A stretch of 54,286 nucleotides of DNA from JAVBPA01 sp031549925 (GCA_031549925.1 JAVBPA010000035.1:1-54286); one strand, 5' to 3'; shown: positions 34,778-44,214, counted from the stretch's first letter. Notes: generated by a model from the sequence alone, not told the origin. Translations and numbers: made by a program.

Positions 34778-36457
34778 ATGTCGAAAAACATGGAAATTCA
34801 ACGAAAATTATTAGAAATTGAAAATGAAGGTAAAAAAATAAATAAAAAAATTGTATTTAATATTGTTTCGGTTGTATTAATCGCAGTATTAACAATTTTT
34901 TGTATTCTATATATTCATACTAAAACTAACGGAATAATTATATACGATCTATATGTAGGAGGTCAATATATCGGTTCTGTTGAAAATTACGAAAATGTTC
35001 GCAAAGCTCTCGATTTATTAACAGTTGATTTTTATCTTGAATCAGGGAAATTATATTATTTCAATGACGGTTTAGATTATAAGATTAAAACAGTGTCCGA
35101 TATAAAACAATGTTTAAATGTCGAACAGATAAAAGATAATATTTTAAAATACGGTACTGTTAACATTGAAGAAGCATATTCATTGTTTATGGATAATGTT
35201 TTTGTTGCTACATGTAAAACAAAAGAAGATATTGATAATGCTATATCGGATATTGAAAAATATGTTGAAAATAAATATGCCGGAAAATATATACACTCAA
35301 TAAAATTATCCAACAACATAGAAATATCATCGCAATTATACATAAAAAATGAAATATTGAGCGAAAAGCAGCTTTTTGATATTTTAAAAACAAAAATCGG
35401 TTCTACTCCGTATATATCCGGTATTTTATATAAAGCTCCCCCTGTATCAAGTGTACAGCAGGTTTCATCAATTTCCGGTGAAATAATTCCCGTTGGAATT
35501 GAAAACGAAAACGAACATGAAAAATCAATATTAAAAGAAGAAAATGAAAAAACTGAAGATTCGATTTCAGAAGAAACATCAGAAACAACGATAGTTGATT
35601 CCTCGGAAGAAACAAGTATTATACCGGAGGATACAACAAAAGAAGAAGTAAAAAACGAAGATAATATAATAACCGGTTTTGGAAGTCTTGCGGCTTCAGC
35701 GGTAAATGAAGAAATAGACTACGGAATAAACCGTTCTGACAATTCTAGTGAAAATTTATATAAGGAATTTGATTATTTACCGGAGCTATCGTTTTATTAT
35801 AGTTTATACGAATCCGAAGAAGTATCAATTCCTCACGAAACAGAATATCAATACACTGATAAAAGATTTACATGGTATTCTAAAAAAGTCAGCGAAGGAA
35901 CAAACGGTTCAGAAAAAATTATTTATGAAGTTACCTATCGGGATAATGAAATAATTTCAAAGAAAGAAATCGGAAGAGAAATAATAACCGAAAAAGTTAA
36001 CGAAGTTATATTAACAGGAAGCGTCGTTCAGCCTTCTCCGGGATCTGTGGGTAAATTTATGTGGCCTTTGATTTTGGAAGAATATCCGGTTATCACATCT
36101 CAATACGGAGAACAGAGAGAAGAATTTGACGGTGATACATACCATTTCGGTGTTGATATAAAAGTTGATTTAGGAACAAATGTTTATGCTTCCGACGGAG
36201 GGACGGTTATATATGCGGCTACTTCGCGTTCATACGGGAGTATGATTATCATCGAACATAAAAACGGATTTACCACCCGCTATGCGCACTTGAGCGAAAT
36301 ATTATGCGAAATCGGAGATGTAGTTGCTATGGGTGATATAATAGCTCTGAGCGGCAATTCCGGAGTCTCAACAGCCCCGCATCTCCATTTTGAAATTAGA
36401 GTGGATGATATTGATGTGGATCCTTTGAATTATTTGGCATCTTATCAATTGCCGTGA
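34778..36457 (+). CDS. Membrane-anchored M23 peptidase with G5 domain
   Basis: A 559-residue envelope protein. A transmembrane anchor (about residues 25-47) precedes an outer N-terminal region of about 170 residues, a Glu/Ser/Thr-rich low-complexity linker (about 235-300), a G5 domain (about 350-415, with EKIIYEVTYRDNE and REIITEKVNEVILTGS) and a C-terminal M23 domain. Zinc-site residues are intact: HFGVD (His456, Asp460) and HLH (His535, His537). It probably binds and cleaves peptidoglycan. A TTG sits directly before the ATG; I use the ATG. The ribosome binding site is poor (AAAGGT 17 bp away). Divergent from the CPBP protease gene. Confidence 0.92.
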   Translation: MSKNMEIQRKLLEIENEGKKINKKIVFNIVSVVLIAVLTIFCILYIHTKTNGIIIYDLYVGGQYIGSVENYENVRKALDLLTVDFYLESGKLYYFNDGLDYKIKTVSDIKQCLNVEQIKDNILKYGTVNIEEAYSLFMDNVFVATCKTKEDIDNAISDIEKYVENKYAGKYIHSIKLSNNIEISSQLYIKNEILSEKQLFDILKTKIGSTPYISGILYKAPPVSSVQQVSSISGEIIPVGIENENEHEKSILKEENEKTEDSISEETSETTIVDSSEETSIIPEDTTKEEVKNEDNIITGFGSLAASAVNEEIDYGINRSDNSSENLYKEFDYLPELSFYYSLYESEEVSIPHETEYQYTDKRFTWYSKKVSEGTNGSEKIIYEVTYRDNEIISKKEIGREIITEKVNEVILTGSVVQPSPGSVGKFMWPLILEEYPVITSQYGEQREEFDGDTYHFGVDIKVDLGTNVYASDGGTVIYAATSRSYGSMIIIEHKNGFTTRYAHLSEILCEIGDVVAMGDIIALSGNSGVSTAPHLHFEIRVDDIDVDPLNYLASYQLP

Positions 36458-36517
36458 TTTATATTATTATATTAAATATTATTTATAACGTCAAGTTAAA
36501 TATAAGACAATTATAAT

Positions 36518-36541
36518 GTTACTTTTTTTGCAAAAAATAAT
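36518..36541. repeat. Degenerate copy of the TTACTTTTTTT palindrome
   Basis: GTTACTTTTTTTGC followed by AAAAAATAAT resembles the 23-bp palindrome at both ends of the 24357-24574 element, with a decayed right half. It supports a dispersed repeat family in this genome. Confidence 0.45.
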
Positions 36542-36601
36542 ATCTTTTTGTATATGTTTAAATCAGTTAAATTATTGGAAGTGAATTATTTAAAATAAAT
36601 A

Positions 36602-36665
36602 ACATTGTTTCTTTATTTTGCAGTGCTTTTGCTTGATTATAGCCGCAAACTAAGTAAAACAATGT
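36602..36665. other. Long imperfect hairpin upstream of the first GH38 gene
   Basis: ACATTGTTT (36602-36610) is a perfect inverted match to AAACAATGT (36657-36665), and inner bases (TTTTGC with GCAAA) extend the pairing. It has no T tail. It could be a structured RNA, an operator pair or an old element. The remainder of the 339-bp gap (36458-36796) holds the decayed palindrome and the promoter listed below. Confidence 0.45.
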
Positions 36666-36733
36666 ATAGCTAAGTATAAAAATTTTTTTCCTTATTGAAT
36701 AATTGTAAGTTATAGTTTATAATTGATTATAAT

Positions 36734-36761
36734 TTGCAATTATTTTTTTTAGTAATATAAA
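36734..36761 (+). promoter_or_regulatory. Possible promoter of the first GH38 gene
   Basis: TTGCAA (36734-36739), 16 bp, TATAAA (36756-36761), 36 bp before the start codon. A GGGGAGG site follows. Confidence 0.45.
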
Positions 36762-36796
36762 ATATCATTAGGATGAATTGGGGAGGTTGTCTGTAA

Positions 36797-39655
36797 ATGA
36801 AAACATTAGCGCAAAAATTTGAAACGCTGAAGAAACTTGTCGGAGGAAACCGAGAAATACACGGTTATGAAGAAACATTCGGTATGCCGCGCGAAGAACA
36901 ATCACGTATTACAATGCCGAATAAATGGATAAGAAGAATATTGGGTGAATTGGAATTTGCTATTCTTTTATCGCAGGTAAACGAAAACAAATTTGAAAAT
37001 GAAATTAACTGTGCTTTGGATTATTTAAAAAGCAATATTGATGAAGAGGGAGTTATTACAAAAACTGCTTGTCATAACGCAGAAAAAATGATTCTGCCTT
37101 TATCGGAAGCGGCGCGTGAATATAAATTGATATTAGCGGGACATGCTCATATAGATATGAACTGGATGTGGAGCTGGCACGAAACTGTTGCTTTAACGAT
37201 AGCTACTTTCCGCACTGTCTTGGATATAATGGATGAATATCCGCAATTTTGCTTCTCGCAGTCACAGTCTTCTGTATATAAAATAATCGAAGATTTTGAA
37301 CCCGATTTGATGGATCGTATAAAAGCGAGAATAAGAGAGGGAAGATGGGAAGTTACAGCTTCCGCATGGGTGGAAACCGATAAAAATATGCCTAATACAG
37401 AATCTCTTTTACGTCATATAAAATATACTAAAAACTATTTACGTGATGTATGGGATATTGATCCATCTGCTCTTGAAGTTGATTTTTCACCCGATACATT
37501 CGGACACAGCGCAAATGTTCCGGAAATTAATAATTTCGGCGGAGTAAAATATTATTATCATTGCCGTGCTCTCGACGGTAATCAGGCTTTATACCGCTGG
37601 AGAGGACAATCCGGCAAAGAAGTATTGGTTTATCGTGAGCAATATTGGTATAACAGTGCAATAACACCTAAAATCGGAGCAGGTATTATAGATATTTCTA
37701 AAAGATGCGCCGGTTTTAAAACTGGTCTTGTAGTATATGGAGTGGGCGATCATGGAGGAGGTCCCACACGGCGTGATGTTGAAAGAGCTATAGAAATGAT
37801 GGAATGGCCCGTTTATCCCAAAATAAAATTCGGTACATTCCGCGAATTTTTCCATGAAGCCGAAAGTATTCGTGATTCTCTTCCGGTCGTCGAAAAAGAA
37901 TTGAATTTTATATTCCAGGGTTGTTATACAACACAAAGCAGAATAAAAATGGGTAATCGTTCATGTGAGAGAGCTCTTGTCAATGCCGAAACCTTGTCCG
38001 CTTTTGCTAACAGTTCAACCGGATATAAAAACAATTCTCAAAAACTGGAGATAGCGTGGCGTGATGTTTTGTTTACGCATTTCCATGATATACTAACAGG
38101 ATCTTGTGTTCAGGACAGCCGTGAACACGCTATGGGATTATTTTCTAATTCACTTGCGGCAGCACAGTCTCAATATACTTCTTCTCAATTAGTATTATCA
38201 CAAAATATCGATACATCCTGTTTTAACATATTTGAAGATATAAGCGAAACTCAGTCGGAAGGCGCGGGAGCAGGGTACGGTGTTGAAAATTACAGCGGAA
38301 TGCCGCGGCCGGAAAGAGGTGCAGGACGCAACAGAATATTTAATATATTTAATCCTACCCATTCGGATAAGTCTGAACCGGTTGAAATCACAGTTTGGGA
38401 TTGGACAGGTGATATGCGCCGTATTAAGGTTTACGATTATTTAAATAATCCGCTTGAGATACAACTCCTGGACGGAGGTTTACAGCAATATTGGGATCAT
38501 AAATTTTTCCGTATTTTAGTTTATTTAACAATACCCTCTTTTGGATACACAACTATAATTTTAAAGGAAGAACCGCTTGCGGGGAATTATCCTCTGTATT
38601 ATCAACCCGACGGACGTACTCACGGCGAAAACCACAATTATGTTTTGGAAAACGAATATATTAAAGCGGAATTCGATTATAAAACCGGCGAAATGATTTC
38701 GTTTAAAGATTCTTACGGCGGTAACGAATACTTAAAAGAAGGGTGCCGTGCAGGGCTTAGGATCGTCGATACAGAGAGAGCTTCATCAAGCGCTTGGAAT
38801 ATCGGATTATATTTAAGAAAAGAAAATATTAATAAAACAACAAATATCAGATGGGAATATCACGGGAATTTAAGAAGAGGTTTTGTCGCGGAATATAAAG
38901 TATTAAATTCTGATATAAAATTGCATTGTTACCTTGAAAAAGGTTCGAGAGCAATAACATATTACGCGGAAGTTGATTGGAAGGAAATCGGAGGAACAAC
39001 TGTTCCTGTATTGACATATGAATTGCCTTTAATCGAAGCTCCTGATAATTATATGTATGATATACCGGCTGGAGTTATAAAAAGAAAACCTCTTGAATGC
39101 GATGTTCCCGCTTTACAATACGCGATGGCTTTATACGACGGTTTATGTCCGGCTTTAATAACCGAAAGCAAATACGGCTACAGAGGATTAAATGACGGAA
39201 CTTTGATAGCAACTTTTATTAATACATCGACAAATCCGGATCCGTATCCGGAAAGAGGACAGCATAAAATCAAATTCTATGCGGGATTGTTTTCTTCTGA
39301 CGCAAAAATAATGGAAGAAACCGCTTCTTCATATAATAATAAATATACATATCAGCCTGTTTCGCAGCATAAAGGTATTTTGGCATCCGAAGGCAGATTT
39401 ATTAAATTTGCATCTGATAATTGCGTTATTTCATCTGTCGCGGCAAATGAAGGATATATAATGATTAAACTATATAATTTATCAGACGAACTTTCTGATT
39501 GCAATATTACATTTGCCCGTAATTTGGAATCGGCGGTATTATGCGATTTGATGGATTCGGAAATTTCGGGTAATATTAAAATAGAAGGAAAAGATATTTT
39601 TTTCAATGTTCCTATAAGATCATTAGCTAACATTAAAATAAAGCTTCAAGAATAA
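36797..39655 (+). CDS. Alpha-mannosidase, GH38 (first copy)
   Basis: A 952-residue cytoplasmic GH38 enzyme. The metal-binding motif AGHAHIDMNWMWSWHET (His116, His118, Asp120) is followed by the probable nucleophile Asp233 in SPDTFGHS, and later by VYGVGDHGGGPT and THFHDILTGSCV, all characteristic of GH38. The C-terminal half holds the usual beta-sandwich domains. No signal peptide. Bacterial members of this type cleave alpha-1,2/1,3/1,6-linked mannose from glycans. It is convergent with a second GH38 gene at 40423-43224, which is similar in order of motifs but clearly diverged. Released mannose would be phosphorylated and passed to ManA. Confidence 0.95.
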   Translation: MKTLAQKFETLKKLVGGNREIHGYEETFGMPREEQSRITMPNKWIRRILGELEFAILLSQVNENKFENEINCALDYLKSNIDEEGVITKTACHNAEKMILPLSEAAREYKLILAGHAHIDMNWMWSWHETVALTIATFRTVLDIMDEYPQFCFSQSQSSVYKIIEDFEPDLMDRIKARIREGRWEVTASAWVETDKNMPNTESLLRHIKYTKNYLRDVWDIDPSALEVDFSPDTFGHSANVPEINNFGGVKYYYHCRALDGNQALYRWRGQSGKEVLVYREQYWYNSAITPKIGAGIIDISKRCAGFKTGLVVYGVGDHGGGPTRRDVERAIEMMEWPVYPKIKFGTFREFFHEAESIRDSLPVVEKELNFIFQGCYTTQSRIKMGNRSCERALVNAETLSAFANSSTGYKNNSQKLEIAWRDVLFTHFHDILTGSCVQDSREHAMGLFSNSLAAAQSQYTSSQLVLSQNIDTSCFNIFEDISETQSEGAGAGYGVENYSGMPRPERGAGRNRIFNIFNPTHSDKSEPVEITVWDWTGDMRRIKVYDYLNNPLEIQLLDGGLQQYWDHKFFRILVYLTIPSFGYTTIILKEEPLAGNYPLYYQPDGRTHGENHNYVLENEYIKAEFDYKTGEMISFKDSYGGNEYLKEGCRAGLRIVDTERASSSAWNIGLYLRKENINKTTNIRWEYHGNLRRGFVAEYKVLNSDIKLHCYLEKGSRAITYYAEVDWKEIGGTTVPVLTYELPLIEAPDNYMYDIPAGVIKRKPLECDVPALQYAMALYDGLCPALITESKYGYRGLNDGTLIATFINTSTNPDPYPERGQHKIKFYAGLFSSDAKIMEETASSYNNKYTYQPVSQHKGILASEGRFIKFASDNCVISSVAANEGYIMIKLYNLSDELSDCNITFARNLESAVLCDLMDSEISGNIKIEGKDIFFNVPIRSLANIKIKLQE

Positions 39656-39693
39656 TTAACTTTTTATAAATACCGGGTTCATATAATACCCTC

Positions 39694-39746
39694 CCGCCTC
39701 CGATTGACTCATGTATATTGTAATGATATAATTGAATCGGAGGTGG
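39694..39746. promoter_or_regulatory. Inverted repeat enclosing a promoter and containing the Shine-Dalgarno
   Basis: CCGCCTCCGATT (39694-39705) and AATCGGAGGTGG (39735-39746) form a 12-bp inverted repeat with a single G-T mismatch pair. The right arm contains GGAGG, the ribosome binding site of the zinc-ribbon gene, and the left arm is its complement. The promoter lies between the arms. Read-through RNA from the mannosidase gene would fold and hide the ribosome binding site; RNA begun at the local promoter would lack the left arm. As DNA the repeat could also be an operator. Confidence 0.6.
39704..39732 (+). promoter_or_regulatory. Promoter of the zinc-ribbon gene
   Basis: TTGACT (39704-39709), 17 bp, TATAAT (39727-39732). 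Transcription should start near 39738-39740, at or inside the GGAGG ribosome binding site, leaving almost no leader. Confidence 0.7.
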
Positions 39747-39754
39747 TTTTTATT

Positions 39755-40363
39755 ATTAAATGGGCAAAAAAAGTTTCTCAGGATATAATCGAACGTTTAT
39801 ACAAACAGGACAGTATCGGTATTTTAGATGATCAGTTGGCAGATGAAGTGGGATGGGCTTTATATGCGAGATGTGAGAGTATTATTTCTGTTACTTATGG
39901 TTTTGAAAATAAAAATCTGATTTGTCCGAAGTGCGGAAAAGATGTATATTTAAACGAAGAGGTTTTTTTGTGCGGATGCGGTTTTCGTGCTACATGGGAA
40001 GAATTTCGTTCTTCGTATAAAAACAAACAATTATACGGGGCAAACGCTATTACGGCATTCTTAAACTACCGCCGTGATTTTCCCATTGCCGAAAGATATC
40101 GTGATAAAATGATTATTATAGATACCTTGATTCATTCATTTCATGTTCTTCACTCATATAGAAAACAAATAAAAGATCCCGATCCGGCTGATGAAAATGT
40201 TCAGCTCGGAAGACCCGTCGGTACTAATATTATTGAAGGATCATTAAACGAAGTTATATTATTTTTAGACCGTTTATCATCGGCGGATAATACTTCTGAA
40301 ACAAAGAAAAAATGGCAATCTATAATAATCCGATCAAACGGCTGGAAAGATACTATAAAATAA
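39755..40363 (+). CDS. Zinc-ribbon protein of unknown function (start uncertain)
   Basis: About 203 residues. A helical N-terminal region (KWAKKVSQDIIERLY, then DQLADEVGWALYARCESI) precedes a zinc-ribbon-like CPKC...CGCG motif and a helical, basic C-terminal half. The frame is open from an ATG at 39704, but that ATG lies inside the promoter, upstream of the expected RNA start and without a ribosome binding site. The next in-frame ATG is far inside the gene. GGAGG at 39739-39743 is well placed for ATT at 39752 or 39755. An out-of-frame ATG at 39760 would join the frame if the A7 run at 39765-39771 were A6, so slippage or a sequence error is possible. I place the start at the ATT at 39755. No function can be assigned. 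Confidence 0.7.
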   Translation: MKWAKKVSQDIIERLYKQDSIGILDDQLADEVGWALYARCESIISVTYGFENKNLICPKCGKDVYLNEEVFLCGCGFRATWEEFRSSYKNKQLYGANAITAFLNYRRDFPIAERYRDKMIIIDTLIHSFHVLHSYRKQIKDPDPADENVQLGRPVGTNIIEGSLNEVILFLDRLSSADNTSETKKKWQSIIIRSNGWKDTIK

Positions 40364-40367
40364 AAAT

Positions 40368-40406
40368 AATAAACTCCCGCTTTTTTACACAGAGCAGGAG
40401 TTTATT
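40368..40406. terminator. Bidirectional terminator between the zinc-ribbon and second GH38 genes
   Basis: AATAAACTCC (40368-40377) pairs exactly with GGAGTTTATT (40397-40406), with further GC pairing inside. It lies between convergent genes, 4 bp after the zinc-ribbon stop. Confidence 0.8.
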
Positions 40407-40422
40407 GTGATTTGTTTAAGTT

Positions 40423-43224
40423 TTATTTTATATATAAAGTTGCTATTGAATACGGTTTTATATCGAATGATACATTATTACCGGAAATTTCGCAGTTTTC
40501 TAAAACATGTTTTTCAGTTATATCTACAAGAGCGGCATATTTAGGAGAAGCAAATAATTTCAAATCGACTTTTCCGCCGATTCCCTTGTATTCGCTTAAT
40601 CTTATTATATAACCGTTTCCGTCTTCAGATGTTTTAACCGCGGAGACTTTAACCGGTAAATCCATCGGATCTCCGGCTATTGCGCCTAATTGACCACGCA
40701 TAGGTAATTTTCCGCTGTGACCTGTACCTGAACTGAATGATATAGCGTGATTGAATAATGTAGCAAATTTAATTTGGCAATCGTTGCAGCATACGCCGAG
40801 ACCGAGTTTTATATGATGACGGCCGTATTCCGGATACGGATCAGGTTCGGTTGCGCTGCGTATTAATGTAACCGCACCGGAATTATTCGTTCCGCGGAAA
40901 CCGTATTTTGAATCGGTTACAATGAATAGTGATTTTAATTTTCCGCTTTCTACACGGATAAAACTATTGCCGGGAACATCATGGACTATATCTCCGCGTT
41001 CTATAGTTCCGAAAGGAATATCGTATTTATAATTTTTTGCTGTGTAATTAACCGGAGCATAGAAATTGAGCTGAGGTATGCCGGAGCCTGATCCTCTTTC
41101 ATGCCAGTCAACGTCAACATCAAATTTTATATATTTCGATCCCTTATATAAAGTTGCCGTAACATTGAGTTTTGAAGAAGCGAATCCTATTTCATAAGAA
41201 ACATAACTGCGAAGCGGCTCATAACGGTAATCGGTTACTCGTACAATATGAGATTTAGAATTTAAGTCGTCAATACTCATATAGGGTCCCACACGCCATG
41301 AAGTCATACCAAAACGCGGATTTTCCATAATTAATCTGAATATTGCGCTTGGACGCTCGGGAGTTACGATAAATTCTTTTGTATATTTATCATACAATTC
41401 ATTTATTGCCATTGTACAAGGATCAAAAACAGCTTTGATATAATCGTTTTCCAATATAACCGGTATATCGCCGAAATGATCGGCACGGTCTGAAGGATTT
41501 ACATATCCGGGTATCGAATCGTAGTTTTTACAATCAATTATATAACTTTCATAGCCGAATGCGGGGATATTAGCTTCGATTAATAATTTTATGAATGTAT
41601 GACCCCAATATCCGCTTCCTCCGTTTGTGAATTGGAACGGAATTTCATTTCCCGCAGAATCACATATGAAAACGCGTCCTAGATCATAAGGATAATCCCA
41701 AACTGTGACTTCTACAGGTTCGTTTCTGTCATACATTGTTGTGTTGAAAAGGTGAAGTACGCGTACTCTTCCGCGTCCGCGTTCCGTCTGCGGGAATTGG
41801 TGTCCGCTTTCATGACAAATCGCAAAACCTACACCTCCGCCTTCAGCGTTCGACTGACGGAAATCATCGAATTTTACAGCTGATGTATCAATATTGTTTC
41901 CTATTTCAAACATAGCGGTGTTGGCGTTAGTATTAGCGCAGGCAAGTGTATCCTGGAACAAACCTAAAGCGTATTCGCGTGTTTCAATAATACCGGAGCC
42001 CGGAAGTATATCATGGAAATGATTGAAAAGAACATTTTCCCAAGCTTTTCCGTATAGATTATTTTTATATGATGCTCCTGCCAAAGCAGAAGCTGCGGCA
42101 GACAACATTTCACTGTCGTAAAGTCTGTCTTCTGATATACGGTTAGATAATTTTATACGGGTTTGAGTTGTGTAGCAGCCGGTAAAAACAAAATTCAATT
42201 CATGATCGACGACGGGAAGGGAAGAACGGAATTTTTCAAGCCCTTTGAAATATTCAGCGTAAGTACCGAATTTAATATCGGGATATAACGGGAATGAAGC
42301 GCAGTCGATTATACATTCTATGTCGCGTCTTGTCGGTCCGCCTCCGTGGTCTCCGACTCCGTATACACGCAAATAAATATCTAAATTGTTTTTATCGCAG
42401 AAAAGCGGAACATCAACAAAGCAACGCAAAGATATTTCTCCGTTATACCAATTTGGATCGCGGTGTACTAATATTTCCGCACCGGATTTTGAATGCCAGC
42501 GGTAAATATCATTCGGTCCGTCATAACCGCGGCAATGGTAGTAATAATCAACTCCTCCGTTTTGCAATATTTCAGGAACATTTGCGTTATGGCCGAATGT
42601 ATCGGGTTCAAAATCAAAACGAAGAGTATCCGGATTAATATCAAATAATTTGGAAAGATATTTTTTTGTATAGAGTATATGCCTTGAAAGAGATTCGCCG
42701 TTGGGCATGTTTTTGTCTGTTTCAACCCAAGTTGAAGCCGATAATTCCCAACGTCCTTCATGGACATATTTTTTTATTTCGCTAAGCATTTCCGGAGCAT
42801 GTTTTTCGATAATTTTGTAAGTTGAAGCTTGTGACTGCGCGTACGTAAATTCAGGATATTCACGCATTAAATTTAGGACTGTACGGAATGTGTCAACCGT
42901 GATTGAAACGGTTTCCTGATAACCCCACATCCAGTTCATATCAATATGTGCATGAGATATACAGTATACCTTGTATGATTTTGCGGTTTCTTTTAAATCA
43001 GCCAGCATACTTTCAACATGTTGAGCGTCAGGTTTTACAATGGAATGATTTTCGTCTAATTTAGCCATTAAATAATCAAGAGCAACTTCGAGGCGTTCAT
43101 TATAAATATTGCCTTTGCCTCTCGAAAGATTAGCCATATAAGAAAGCTGAGCACCAATTCGATGCGCCCAATAGTTAACAGTGCTGACACTCTCCAAACG
43201 TTTTAGTTTATCATAAAAACTCAT
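40423..43224 (-). CDS. Alpha-mannosidase, GH38 (second copy)
   Basis: A 933-residue GH38 enzyme. HAHIDMNWMWGYQET carries the metal residues His91, His93 and Asp95; the nucleophile is probably Asp208 in EPDTFGHN, with VYGVGDHGGGPT and FNHFHDILPGSG further on. It has the same domain order as the gene at 36797-39655 but many differences in the C-terminal half, so the two probably differ in linkage or glycan preference rather than being a recent duplication. No signal peptide. GGAGG lies a few bases before the ATG, and a candidate operator palindrome sits about 40 bp upstream. Confidence 0.95.
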   Translation of the reverse strand: MSFYDKLKRLESVSTVNYWAHRIGAQLSYMANLSRGKGNIYNERLEVALDYLMAKLDENHSIVKPDAQHVESMLADLKETAKSYKVYCISHAHIDMNWMWGYQETVSITVDTFRTVLNLMREYPEFTYAQSQASTYKIIEKHAPEMLSEIKKYVHEGRWELSASTWVETDKNMPNGESLSRHILYTKKYLSKLFDINPDTLRFDFEPDTFGHNANVPEILQNGGVDYYYHCRGYDGPNDIYRWHSKSGAEILVHRDPNWYNGEISLRCFVDVPLFCDKNNLDIYLRVYGVGDHGGGPTRRDIECIIDCASFPLYPDIKFGTYAEYFKGLEKFRSSLPVVDHELNFVFTGCYTTQTRIKLSNRISEDRLYDSEMLSAAASALAGASYKNNLYGKAWENVLFNHFHDILPGSGIIETREYALGLFQDTLACANTNANTAMFEIGNNIDTSAVKFDDFRQSNAEGGGVGFAICHESGHQFPQTERGRGRVRVLHLFNTTMYDRNEPVEVTVWDYPYDLGRVFICDSAGNEIPFQFTNGGSGYWGHTFIKLLIEANIPAFGYESYIIDCKNYDSIPGYVNPSDRADHFGDIPVILENDYIKAVFDPCTMAINELYDKYTKEFIVTPERPSAIFRLIMENPRFGMTSWRVGPYMSIDDLNSKSHIVRVTDYRYEPLRSYVSYEIGFASSKLNVTATLYKGSKYIKFDVDVDWHERGSGSGIPQLNFYAPVNYTAKNYKYDIPFGTIERGDIVHDVPGNSFIRVESGKLKSLFIVTDSKYGFRGTNNSGAVTLIRSATEPDPYPEYGRHHIKLGLGVCCNDCQIKFATLFNHAISFSSGTGHSGKLPMRGQLGAIAGDPMDLPVKVSAVKTSEDGNGYIIRLSEYKGIGGKVDLKLFASPKYAALVDITEKHVLENCEISGNNVSFDIKPYSIATLYIK

Positions 43225-43263
43225 GTTAAAACCTCCATTATATTTTTATTGCATATATATAAA

Positions 43264-43277
43264 CGGTAACTTTACCG
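43264..43277. promoter_or_regulatory. Possible operator of the second GH38 gene
   Basis: CGGTAA-CT-TTACCG is a 14-bp palindrome with 6-bp arms, 40-53 bp upstream of the start codon. Its GGTAA...TTACC form resembles LacI-family sites but lacks the central CG. No LacI-type regulator is in the window. Confidence 0.4.
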
Positions 43278-43312
43278 CAAGTAACTTTTTATATAATTAT
43301 TATATCAAACAA

Positions 43313-43337
43313 TAACGGGCAGAAAAATCCGCCCATT
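43313..43337 (-). terminator. Probable terminator of the 43382-43795 gene
   Basis: AACGGGCAGA (43313-43322 region) pairs with TCCGCCCATT (about 43328-43337) with two mismatches. On the minus strand the stem is followed by GTTATTGTTT. It lies 45 bp past the stop. Confidence 0.5.
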
Positions 43338-43381
43338 AAACTTTTATTCAATTGTAAAAAATACACACTATAAATTGATAA

Positions 43382-43795
43382 TTATTTAACTTCAAGGAGT
43401 ATTTTATCAATCCATTCTAAAATTTCTTTCTTTTCGTCTGCCGATACTTTTGCTAAAAAAGGTAATCCGCCAGTTTTACAAGTGAAAGAAGGAGATATGA
43501 CATTTGCGCCTGCTTCGCGTATATTGTTCGCTAATTCGTCAACAACATTTTTTGGCCCGTCGAAAAAGAACGCGACGTTTTGAGCGCGTGTTTTGTTTAA
43601 TATTTTACAAAACCGAGCTAAAGCATCCGGAGCGTCGTTTCCGATTTTAACTCCGATAACAACAAGTTTTTCGTTTTCGCAGTTATATGCCGGAGGTATT
43701 TTGTCGGTTTTACATTCTAATTTTGCCGCTAATATATCAGCGTATAATGAAAGTTTTTTATTACTTTCAGGGAAATACAGAACTCTGGTTTTCAT
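43382..43795 (-). CDS. Uncharacterised small protein, flavodoxin-like pattern
   Basis: A 137-residue soluble protein. Its start (KTRVLYFPESNKKLSLYADILAAKL) and KLVVIGVKIG suggest an alternating alpha/beta fold of flavodoxin type, with AQNVAFFFDGP and a C-terminal helix. The phosphate-binding loop of true flavodoxins (T/S-x-T-G-x-T) is not present in that form, so FMN binding is uncertain. GGAGGGA precedes the start, with a good promoter on the minus strand. It is monocistronic between the second GH38 gene and a divergent TetM-like gene, with no functional tie to either evident. Confidence 0.7.
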   Translation of the reverse strand: MKTRVLYFPESNKKLSLYADILAAKLECKTDKIPPAYNCENEKLVVIGVKIGNDAPDALARFCKILNKTRAQNVAFFFDGPKNVVDELANNIREAGANVISPSFTCKTGGLPFLAKVSADEKKEILEWIDKILLEVK

Positions 43796-43847
43796 ATGTA
43801 TCCCTCCATATTTATATTTATGTTATGTAATTTTATACATTGGTTTT

Positions 43848-43876
43848 ATTATAACATATCGTCATTTAAATTACAA
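43848..43876 (-). promoter_or_regulatory. Promoter of the 43382-43795 gene
   Basis: On the minus strand, TTGTAA (43876-43871) and TATAAT (43853-43848) are separated by 17 bp, 53 bp before the start codon. Confidence 0.6.
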
Positions 43877-44031
43877 ATGAAAAACATTAAATTTATATTT
43901 TTGTATATTACTACAAATACCGATAATATTTTTTGTGTATATTATTATTTGTTTTATAATTAAATTGAATTATTTCGGCTTATATTATATAAAAACGTTG
44001 TAGTATATATTATACCGAACCATATAAACAG

Positions 44032-44060
44032 TTGATGAATACAAAAGTATGTGTTATAAT
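44032..44060 (+). promoter_or_regulatory. Promoter of the TetM-like gene
   Basis: TTGATG (44032-44037), 17 bp, TATAAT (44055-44060) with extended -10 TGT. The leader is about 150 nt, AT-rich, with only a 5-bp ATCGA/TCGAT stem visible. The 419-bp gap (43796-44214) otherwise contains the divergent promoter and nothing I can name. Confidence 0.7.
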
Positions 44061-44214
44061 TTATAAAAATCGACTTTGAAATATTTTAATCGATGTATAA
44101 AAAAATCCATATATTTAAATTTTTATTTGATTATTATATGTTTGTTTAAAGTTTTTCAAATCAATTTAAAATAATTCTTTTATTAGTTTTAATTTATACG
44201 GAGCAAAAATTATT

